Positions 7,865 to 13,967 of a stretch of 39,308 nucleotides of DNA are shown piece after piece. The DNA is taken from positions 1-39,308 of the forward strand of contig NZ_MJAH01000037.1 of the NCBI RefSeq assembly GCF_001746295.1. The letters are read 5' to 3'. The notes beneath the pieces were generated by a model that saw only the letters and a program-made list of their open reading frames with translations, was not told the origin of the DNA and searched no databases. Made by a program: the position numbers and the translations under genes. Positions within the stretch are counted from its first letter, which is position 1, and the number at the start of each line of letters is the position of its first letter. Source of the stretch: Streptomyces sp. LUP47B (GTDB taxonomy: Bacteria > Actinomycetota > Actinomycetes > Streptomycetales > Streptomycetaceae).

Positions 7865-7970
7865 CGTCGGGGCAGCACGCTGAAGCGTCGCGCATCGAGT
7901 CCCGACGCCAGTGAGACTCCCTTACGGGAATGGATCGTCCCTTACGAGGGACCGGCCGGAGGAGGTGGGG
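7865..7970 (+). ncRNA. Structured 5' leader of corA, proximal part
   Basis: A chain of stems is visible: an 8-bp closing helix (7865-7872 with 7900-7907, one G-U pair) enclosing a hairpin (7877-7880/7885-7888, TGAA loop); then CTCCC/GGGA around a CTTACG-type loop near 7917-7929; then GTCCC/GGGAC (7938-7942/7948-7952). The last two share the element CCCTTACG. They lead straight into the Shine-Dalgarno sequence of a 15-codon ORF. The position ahead of a magnesium-type transporter suggests a regulatory leader. It does not match the M-box or other riboswitches I can recall. Confidence 0.45.
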
Positions 7971-7975
7971 CTGTC

Positions 7976-8023
7976 ATGGATCGAAGTCGACCTGGTAGTA
8001 CCACTCGTTCTTCCGGCCGCTGA
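7976..8023 (+). CDS. Upstream ORF (15-residue leader peptide) of corA
   Basis: ATG at 7976 follows GGAGGAGGTGGGG, the strongest ribosome-binding sequence in the window, and the ORF ends at TGA 8023. The peptide is MDRSRPGSTTRSSGR: four arginines, one proline, no hydrophobic residues. The gene lies about 250 nt before corA. Translated leader ORFs with proline or arginine codons control magnesium transporter genes in Salmonella (mgtL before mgtA) by coupling translation to leader folding; a similar role here is inference. The product is too short to carry an independent function by recognisable motifs. Confidence 0.5.
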   Translation: MDRSRPGSTTRSSGR

Positions 8024-8272
8024 TGCAGCTCTGTGACTTTCGGCAACCGCCGCCTTTCACGTTCGCGTCTTCGTGCGGAAGAGCACTTCGTTCGTTTTGC
8101 CTGATCTGTCTGATCTGCAGCAGTAGCTGAATCAGTAGCGAAGTTCGCCACCGCGATGGTGCGGTGCTCCCCGCTTTGTGGACGTGCCAAACACCCACAG
8201 CAGGACGTCCCCATTCCGGGTAGTTCCATCCGTCGCCGGCGCCCTTTGTTGCCCGTCACGAAGGAGCCTGCC
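8024..8272 (+). other. Distal corA leader, no gene
   Basis: Between the leader ORF and corA I see a direct repeat CTGATCTG (8101-8108 and 8110-8117) and three short hairpins: 8068-8082 (TCTTC/GAAGA), 8110-8135 (CTGAT/ATCAG with an inner AGC/GCT), and 8149-8166 (CACCGC/GCGGTG). From about 8160 on the strand is C-rich with few stems, a composition that could bind Rho. The corA ribosome-binding site AAGGAG is at 8261-8266. Confidence 0.4.
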
Positions 8273-9391
8273 ATGTCGATGATCCGTGACCTGCGTGCCG
8301 CCGTGCGGCCGTCGCGCCCCTCGCTGCGCAAGGACACCGGCGCGTACGACGCGACGCGCGACCCCTCGACGCCCTCCGCCGTCGTCGACTGCGCCGTCTA
8401 CCGCGACGGCCGGCGCGTGGAGACCGACCACCACCTGAGCCCGCACGAGGCGATGCGCCAGGTGCGCCGCGACGGCGGGTTCGTCTGGATCGGTCTGCAC
8501 GAGCCGAGCGAGGCCGAATTCTCCGGTATCGCCGGTGAGTTCGGGCTGCACCCGCTCGCCGTCGAGGACGCCGTCCAGGCCCACCAGCGGCCCAAGCTGG
8601 AGCGCTACGACGACTCCCTGTTCACCGTCTTCAAGACCATCCACTACGTCGAGCACGACGAGCTCACCGCCAACAGCGAGATCGTCGAGACCGGCGAGGT
8701 CATGTGCTTCACCGGCCGGGACTTCTTCATCACCGTCCGGCACGGCGGCCAGGGCTCGCTCAGGGCGCTGCGCCACCGGCTCCAGGACGACCCGGAGCTG
8801 CTCGCCAAGGGGCCCTCGGCGGTGCTGCACTCGATCGCCGACCATGTCGTCGACGGTTATGTCGCGGTCGCCGACGCGGTGCAGGACGACATCGACGAGG
8901 TGGAGACCGAGGTGTTCACCCCCGGGCGCGGCGGCAAGGTCTCGCGTGGTGTCGACTCGGCGCGGATCTACCAGCTCAAGCGTGAGGTGCTGGAGTTCAA
9001 GCGGGCCGTCGCCCCGCTGCTGCGGCCCATGCAGCTGCTCAGCGAGCGGCCGATGCGGCTCGTCGACCCCGACATCCAGAAGTACTTCCGGGACGTCGCC
9101 GACCACCTCGCCCGGGTCCAGGAGCAGGTCCTCGGCTTCGACGAACTGCTCAACTCGATCCTCCAGGCCAACCTCGCGCAGGCGTCCGTCGCCCAGAACG
9201 AGGACATGCGCAAGATCACGTCCTGGGCCGCGATCGTCGCCGTACCGACGATGGTGTGCGGTGTCTACGGCATGAACTTCGACTACATGCCTGAGACCCA
9301 CTGGAAGCTCGGCTATCCCGTGATCATGGCGATCACCGGTGTCATCTGCCTGGGCATCCACCGCACCCTCAAGCGCAACGGCTGGCTCTAG
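8273..9391 (+). CDS. corA: CorA-family magnesium/cobalt transporter
   Basis: 372 residues. The long N-terminal part is the cytoplasmic funnel, rich in charged helices (EDAVQAHQRPKLERYDDSLFTVFKTIHYVE is characteristic of the family), and the C-terminus has two membrane helices with the invariant selectivity motif YGMNFDYMPE (GMN at about 333-335) between them, ending in the basic tail KRNGWL. CorA pentamers carry Mg2+ (also Co2+, Ni2+) into the cell; close relatives can also export zinc. ATG at 8273 has AAGGAG 6 nt upstream. Its ~410-nt leader with an internal ORF suggests control after initiation of transcription. The small gene starting at 9402 follows after 10 bp and is probably co-transcribed. 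Confidence 0.93.
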   Translation: MSMIRDLRAAVRPSRPSLRKDTGAYDATRDPSTPSAVVDCAVYRDGRRVETDHHLSPHEAMRQVRRDGGFVWIGLHEPSEAEFSGIAGEFGLHPLAVEDAVQAHQRPKLERYDDSLFTVFKTIHYVEHDELTANSEIVETGEVMCFTGRDFFITVRHGGQGSLRALRHRLQDDPELLAKGPSAVLHSIADHVVDGYVAVADAVQDDIDEVETEVFTPGRGGKVSRGVDSARIYQLKREVLEFKRAVAPLLRPMQLLSERPMRLVDPDIQKYFRDVADHLARVQEQVLGFDELLNSILQANLAQASVAQNEDMRKITSWAAIVAVPTMVCGVYGMNFDYMPETHWKLGYPVIMAITGVICLGIHRTLKRNGWL

Positions 9392-9401
9392 GGTGGGCCT
9401 C

Positions 9402-9911
9402 ATGACAAGTGAGCTGCTCGACCGGGCCCTCGTCGAGGAGGCCACGAAGAAGTCCGGCCTCATCTGGGTCAAGGGACCCGGCGGCCCGGCCCGCGCCCTG
9501 TGGCATGTGTGGCACGAAGGTGCCGCGTGCCTGGTGGGCGACGGACCTGGGGAGCAGCCGCTGCCCGGACTGACCGACCAGGGCGCCGCCGAGGTGACCG
9601 TCCGCAGCAAGGACAAGGGCGGTCGGCTGGTCTCCTGGGCGGCGAAGGTCGTGGAACTCGCGCCCGGATCAGAGGCCTGGGAGGCGGCGGTCGCCGAGCT
9701 CAAGGGGAAACGGCTGAACGCCCCCGACGGCGAGGCGATGACGGACCGTTGGTCCCGCGAGTGCCGGGTGCTCCGGCTCGAGCCGACGGGGGTCACGGGT
9801 TCGCTCCCCGACGGCGACCTGGCCGAACCGCCGCTGCCGACACCGGCGACCACGCGTGAGCCGGTTCCCGCGGGGCTTCCGCGGCTGCTGATGAAACGGC
9901 GCAAACGCTAG
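9402..9911 (+). CDS. Conserved hypothetical protein, possible FMN-binding split barrel
   Basis: 169 residues starting 10 bp after corA (ATG at 9402; weak GGGTGGG upstream), hence likely in one transcript. The sequence pattern LIWVKGPGGPARALWHVWHEGAACLVGDGPGEQPLPG followed by EVTVRSKDKGGRLVSWAAKVVELAPGSEAWEAAVAEL resembles the strand order of pyridoxamine-phosphate-oxidase-like split barrels, but I see no decisive motif. The C-terminus ends in a basic RLLMKRRKR. No signal peptide. Its stop overlaps that of the convergent lipoprotein gene by 4 bp. Function unknown; a link to metal transport is only positional. Confidence 0.65.
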   Translation: MTSELLDRALVEEATKKSGLIWVKGPGGPARALWHVWHEGAACLVGDGPGEQPLPGLTDQGAAEVTVRSKDKGGRLVSWAAKVVELAPGSEAWEAAVAELKGKRLNAPDGEAMTDRWSRECRVLRLEPTGVTGSLPDGDLAEPPLPTPATTREPVPAGLPRLLMKRRKR

Positions 9912-10660
9912 GACGTCGGCAGCTGCTTGCCGTAGTCCACCGTCTCGTCCTTGCCCGGTGCGGTCAGGGAGAACTTCTTGCCCCAGGCCGAGAAGGTCAG
10001 CGTGCCCGCGCCGCCCGCCCGGGCCAGGCGCAGGGGATACGGCCGGCCCTCCAGGGAGACGTCCAGCGTGCCGCCGTCACCCTTGTCACCCGTGATGCGG
10101 ATCGTGCGGGTACCCGCCTGCTCATGGTGGCCGTCGGTCTCCAGGCTGCCGTGCAGCGTCAGAAGTCCGTCGAGGAGAACGTCCTTGTCCGTGAAACCGC
10201 TGAACTTCTTGTACGCCGGGTCGCCCGACGGCACCTTCACGTACTTGCCGTCGAGCTTGTCGGCGGCCGCGTCCGAGTCCGAACCGTCTCCCTTGCCGTC
10301 CTCCTGGGTCCAGAAGTCCGCGTCGGCCTTCAGATACAGCTCCTTGCCGATCCGCAGCAGCTGGAAGGTGGCCCCCTCCGCGGTGACCGATCCGGAGCCG
10401 CCGTCGGAGCTCAGGCGCATGTCGAGCTTGTATGTACGCCCGCTGGTGACCACGTTCCCCGACAGGCGCAGCGCGTCGGCGGACCCGGCGGCCGCCCGGG
10501 TCCTGGACTGGATCTGGGCGGCGGGCAGTTTGCCGACCCCGTTGGTGCCCTCGTCGGGATCCTCGCTGCACCCTGTCAGCCCCGTTCCCGTCACGACCAG
10601 GGCGCAGATCGCGCTCACCAGTACGGCCCTGCGGGCACGGCCCTGGGGAATCGCAGTCAC
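9908..10660 (-). CDS. Secreted lipoprotein, possibly LppX/LprG-like
   Basis: 250 residues with a lipoprotein signal: basic n-region (RARRA), hydrophobic stretch VLVSAICALVVTGTG and lipobox LTGC with Cys31, followed by an acidic SEDPDEG linker. The mature part has alternating strands (LRLSGNVVTSGRTYKLDMRLSSDGG, GSVTAEGATFQLLRIGKELYLKADADFW) like the LppX/LprAFG half-barrel lipoproteins of actinobacteria, which bind lipids on the outer face of the membrane; this assignment is by pattern only. GTG at 10660 is the start that gives a proper signal peptide. In the equivalent mycobacterial block a lipoprotein gene is also found nearby, but I cannot say they are orthologues. Confidence 0.75.
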   Translation of the reverse strand: MTAIPQGRARRAVLVSAICALVVTGTGLTGCSEDPDEGTNGVGKLPAAQIQSRTRAAAGSADALRLSGNVVTSGRTYKLDMRLSSDGGSGSVTAEGATFQLLRIGKELYLKADADFWTQEDGKGDGSDSDAAADKLDGKYVKVPSGDPAYKKFSGFTDKDVLLDGLLTLHGSLETDGHHEQAGTRTIRITGDKGDGGTLDVSLEGRPYPLRLARAGGAGTLTFSAWGKKFSLTAPGKDETVDYGKQLPTS

Positions 10661-10874
10661 AGGTGGGGCTGCCTTTCTGACGAGGGTCCTTCAGCGGCGT
10701 ACGGCAGCGTACCGGGGCTGCGGGCCCCGGGCGGAGCCAGACCGTCCGGAGCGCTCACCAGGGCGTATCCGATCGGTACGGGCTAGCCTTAAGCCCTCCC
10801 GAGCGGGCAATCCGGACAACGCACGACGAACGCAACACCCCGTACGCAGCCTCGTATGCAAAGGAAGCACAGCC

Positions 10875-12152
10875 ATGGCAGCGGGAGCCCCCCGGATCTT
10901 CGTCTCGCATCTCGCCGGCGTCGCCGTCTTCGATCCCAACGGCGACCAGGTGGGCCGCGTGCGCGATCTGGTCGTCGTCCTGCGCGTCGGGCGCAGGCCG
11001 CCCCGTGTGCTCGGGCTGGTCGTCGAACTCTCCACCCGGCGCCGTATCTTCCTGCCCATGACCCGGGTCACGAGCATCGAGTCCGGCCAGGTCATCACCA
11101 CCGGCGTGCTCAACGTCCGTCGCTTCGAGCAACGGCCCACCGAGCGCCTGGTCTTCGGCGAGCTCCTCGACCGGCGCGTCACGCTCGTGGAGTCCGGCGA
11201 ACAGGTCACCGTCCTCGACGCGTCGGTGCACCACCTGCCGGCCCGCCGGGACTGGGAGATCGACCGTGTCTTCGTGCGCAAGGGCGGCAAGGGCGGGGCG
11301 TTCCGTCGCAAGGGCGAGGCGTTGACCGTCGAGTGGTCCGCGGTCACCGGCTTCACCCTGGAGGAGCACGGACAGGGCGCCGAGAGCCTTCTCGCCACCT
11401 TCGAGCAGCTGCGCGCGGCCGACCTCGCCAACGTCCTGCACCACCTCTCCCCCAAGCGGCGCGCCGAGGTGGCCGCGGCTCTCGACGACGACCGCCTGGC
11501 CGACGTACTGGAAGAGCTGCCCGAGGACGACCAGATCGAGATCCTCGGCAAGCTGAAGGAGGAGCGGGCCGCCGACGTCCTTGAGGCCATGGACCCCGAC
11601 GACGCGGCCGACCTGCTCTCCGAGCTCCCCACGGAGGAGCAGGAGCGGCTGCTGAGCCTGATGCAGCCGGGGGACGCGGCCGACATGCGGCGCCTGATGG
11701 CCTACGAGGAGCACACGGCCGGCGGTCTGATGACGACGGAACCGATCATCCTGCGTCCTGACGCGACCGTCGCCGACGCGCTCGCCCGCGTCCGCAACGC
11801 CGACCTGTCCCCGGCCCTGGCCGCCCAGGTCTACGTGTGCCGCGCGCCCGACGAGACGCCGACCGGCAAGTACCTCGGCACGGTCCACTTCCAGCGCCTG
11901 CTGCGCGACCCGCCTTACACCCTCGTCAGCTCCATGGTCGACGACGACCTGCAGGCCCTGGATCCCGACGCGACCCTGCAGGTCGTCGCCGGGTTCTTCG
12001 CGACGTACGACATGGTCGCGGCGCCCGTGGTCGACGACGCGGGCTCGCTGCTCGGCGCGGTGACCGTGGACGACGTACTCGACCACATGCTGCCGGAGGA
12101 CTGGCGGGAGACGGAGTTCGACTCCGAAGAGGAGACCCGTCATGACGCCTGA
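10875..12152 (+). CDS. MgtE-like protein: PRC-barrel-type N-terminus, MgtE_N and CBS domains, no transmembrane domain
   Basis: 425 residues. Residues 1-160 hold two PRC-barrel-like repeats (FDPNGDQVGRVRDLVVVL and FGELLDRRVTLVESGEQVTVLD). Residues 175-275 form the MgtE N domain, a superhelix with repeated LxxxLP/DDAADLLSELP units. Residues about 285-405 are a CBS pair (EEHTAGGLMTTEPIILRPDATV ... AAPVVDDAGSLLGAVTVDDVLDHML). In MgtE channels this cytoplasmic half senses Mg2+ and gates a five-helix membrane domain, which is absent here: the protein ends soon after the CBS pair. It may act as a soluble Mg2+ sensor, perhaps with the DUF1003 membrane protein, whose gene overlaps by 11 bp. ATG at 10875 follows AAGGAAG. 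Confidence 0.88.
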   Translation: MAAGAPRIFVSHLAGVAVFDPNGDQVGRVRDLVVVLRVGRRPPRVLGLVVELSTRRRIFLPMTRVTSIESGQVITTGVLNVRRFEQRPTERLVFGELLDRRVTLVESGEQVTVLDASVHHLPARRDWEIDRVFVRKGGKGGAFRRKGEALTVEWSAVTGFTLEEHGQGAESLLATFEQLRAADLANVLHHLSPKRRAEVAAALDDDRLADVLEELPEDDQIEILGKLKEERAADVLEAMDPDDAADLLSELPTEEQERLLSLMQPGDAADMRRLMAYEEHTAGGLMTTEPIILRPDATVADALARVRNADLSPALAAQVYVCRAPDETPTGKYLGTVHFQRLLRDPPYTLVSSMVDDDLQALDPDATLQVVAGFFATYDMVAAPVVDDAGSLLGAVTVDDVLDHMLPEDWRETEFDSEEETRHDA

Positions 12153-12738
12153 GCGCGAGAGCTCGACCCGGGAGCGCGGCCCGGCCGGGGCCACGGCGGC
12201 CACCCGCACCCGCCCCCGGCTCGACCAGCCGCGGTCGCCGCGCCGCCGGCTGCTGCCCGAGTGGGACCCGGAGGCGTTCGGGCGGCTGTCGGAGCGGATC
12301 GCGCGGTTCCTGGGCACCGGGCGGTTCATCGTCTGGATGACGGTCGTCATCATCGCGTGGGTGCTGTGGAACATCTTCGCGCCCGGCGATCTGCGCTTCG
12401 ACAACTACCCGTTCATCTTCCTCACCCTGATGCTGTCCCTCCAGGCCTCCTACGCGGCGCCGCTGATCCTGCTCGCGCAGAACCGGCAGGACGACCGGGA
12501 CCGGGTCAATCTCGAACAGGACCGCAAGCAGAACGAGCGGTCGATCGCGGACACCGAGTATCTGACCCGCGAGATCGCCGCGCTCAGGATCGGCCTCGGG
12601 GAGGTGGCGACCCGCGACTGGATCCGCTCGGAGCTCCAGGACCTGATGAAGGAGCTGGAGGCACGGCAGGACGGGCACGGCGTATTCCCGGCAGAACGGT
12701 CGGATCGGCCGTCGGTACGTGACGTAGACGACCGTTGA
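12142..12738 (+). CDS. DUF1003 membrane protein
   Basis: 198 residues. A Pro/Arg-rich cytoplasmic N-terminus is followed by two membrane helices (about 61-80 and 89-111) joined by a short loop containing RFDNYPF, and then a charged helical tail with ILLAQNRQDDRDRVNLEQDRKQNERSIADTEYLTREIAAL, the signature of DUF1003 proteins (NRQ-D motif and coiled coil). The ATG lies inside the end of the MgtE-like gene, whose stop is 11 bp further on, so the two are translationally coupled. The pairing of a channel-less Mg2+-sensor module with a two-helix membrane protein suggests they act together, but no function of DUF1003 is established. Confidence 0.85.
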   Translation: MTPERESSTRERGPAGATAATRTRPRLDQPRSPRRRLLPEWDPEAFGRLSERIARFLGTGRFIVWMTVVIIAWVLWNIFAPGDLRFDNYPFIFLTLMLSLQASYAAPLILLAQNRQDDRDRVNLEQDRKQNERSIADTEYLTREIAALRIGLGEVATRDWIRSELQDLMKELEARQDGHGVFPAERSDRPSVRDVDDR

Positions 12739-12740
12739 GA

Positions 12741-12764
12741 GCCGTACAGGGGTGCTTGTACGGC
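12741..12764 (+). promoter_or_regulatory. Inverted repeat between DUF1003 gene and mrp
   Basis: GCCGTACA (12741-12748) and TGTACGGC (12757-12764) form a perfect 8-bp stem with an 8-nt loop, followed by a further half-site GCCGTAC at 12765. It could be a weak terminator of the upstream pair or an operator for mrp. TACCAT at 12769-12774, 7 nt before the mrp ATG, looks like a -10 and there is no ribosome-binding site, so the mrp mRNA may be leaderless. Confidence 0.4.
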
Positions 12765-12781
12765 GCCGTACCATCGTCTGT

Positions 12782-13915
12782 ATGGCTAGCGAAGACGCGG
12801 TGCGCGAGGCACTGGCGACGGTGAACGACCCCGAGATCAACCGGCCCATCACCGAGCTCGGGATGGTGAAGTCGGTGGAGATCGGGGCCGACGGGGCGGT
12901 CGCGGTGACCGTGTACCTGACGGTCTCCGGCTGTCCCATGCGCGAGACGATCACGCAACGCGTCACCGACGCGGTCGCGGCCGTCGAGGGCGTCACCCGC
13001 GTCGACGTCACGCTCGACGTGATGAGCGACGAACAGCGCAAGGAGCTGGCGACCGCGCTGCGCGGCGGCCAGACCGAGCGCGAGGTCCCCTTCGCGAAAC
13101 CGGGGTCCTTGACGCGTGTCTACGCGGTCGCCTCCGGCAAGGGCGGTGTCGGCAAGTCCTCGGTGACGGTGAACCTGGCGGCGGCGATGGCGGCCGACGG
13201 CCTCAAGGTGGGCGTGGTCGACGCCGACATCTACGGCCACTCGGTGCCGCGCATGCTGGGCGCCGACGGCCGCCCCACCCAGGTCGAGAACATGATCATG
13301 CCGCCGTCCGCGCACGGCGTGAAGGTCATCTCGATCGGCATGTTCACGCCGGGCAACGCGCCGGTGGTGTGGCGTGGGCCCATGCTCCACCGTGCCCTCC
13401 AGCAGTTCCTGGCGGACGTGTACTGGGGCGACCTGGACGTACTGCTCCTGGACCTCCCCCCGGGCACGGGCGACATCGCGATCTCGGTGGCCCAGCTGGT
13501 CCCGAACGCGGAGATCCTGGTGGTGACGACCCCGCAGCAGGCGGCGGCGGAGGTCGCCGAGCGCGCCGGCTCCATCGCCGTGCAGACCCACCAGAAGATC
13601 GTCGGCGTGGTCGAGAACATGTCCGGCCTGCCGTGCCCGCACTGCGGCGAGATGGTGGACGTCTTCGGCACGGGTGGCGGTCAGACGGTGGCGGACGGCC
13701 TGACCCGCACGACGGGCGCGACGGTCCCGGTCCTCGGCTCCATCCCGATCGACGTCCGCCTCCGCGAGGGCGGCGACGAGGGCAAGCCGGTGGTGCTGAC
13801 GGATCCGGACTCTCCCGCGGGGGCGGCTCTGCGGGGCATCGCGGGGAAGCTCGGAGGGCGGCAGCGGGGGCTTTCGGGGCTCTCCTTGGGGATCACTCCC
13901 AGGAACAAGTTCTGA
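12782..13915 (+). CDS. mrp: Mrp/NBP35 (ApbC)-family Fe-S cluster carrier ATPase
   Basis: 377 residues. Residues 1-80 are a MIP18/PaaD-like domain (VNDPEINRPITELGMV, and SGCPMRE). The ParA-like ATPase follows: deviant P-loop ASGKGGVGKSS (about 117-127), VDADIYGHSVPRMLG, the LLLDLPPGTGD Walker B region and VTTPQQAA. The C-terminal CPHC within SGLPCPHCGEMVD is the cysteine pair that, in a dimer, holds the transferable 4Fe-4S cluster. The protein is a scaffold or carrier delivering clusters to apo-enzymes in the cytoplasm. ATG at 12782 matches the family start. In mycobacteria mrp also lies between tatB and corA. Confidence 0.93.
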   Translation: MASEDAVREALATVNDPEINRPITELGMVKSVEIGADGAVAVTVYLTVSGCPMRETITQRVTDAVAAVEGVTRVDVTLDVMSDEQRKELATALRGGQTEREVPFAKPGSLTRVYAVASGKGGVGKSSVTVNLAAAMAADGLKVGVVDADIYGHSVPRMLGADGRPTQVENMIMPPSAHGVKVISIGMFTPGNAPVVWRGPMLHRALQQFLADVYWGDLDVLLLDLPPGTGDIAISVAQLVPNAEILVVTTPQQAAAEVAERAGSIAVQTHQKIVGVVENMSGLPCPHCGEMVDVFGTGGGQTVADGLTRTTGATVPVLGSIPIDVRLREGGDEGKPVVLTDPDSPAGAALRGIAGKLGGRQRGLSGLSLGITPRNKF

Positions 13916-13931
13916 GACGCACGTGACAGAA

Positions 13932-13967
13932 GGCATTCCAGGGGCCGGGTAGGGTCCGTGGAATGCC
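13932..13967 (+). promoter_or_regulatory. Hairpin that encloses the start codon of the glycosyltransferase gene
   Basis: GGCATTCCA (13932-13940) and TGGAATGCC (13959-13967) form a perfect 9-bp stem with an 18-nt loop. The ATG at 13963-13965 is inside the 3' arm and the likely Shine-Dalgarno AGGG (13951-13954) is in the loop, so the stem would hide the start codon. Confidence 0.5.

Noticed and set aside
7905..7945. M-box (ykoK) magnesium riboswitch before corA
   Set aside because: GTGAGACTCCC looks a little like the M-box GGTGAGGCTCC, but the conserved GCTGCTGCCC part and the three-stem core are not there.
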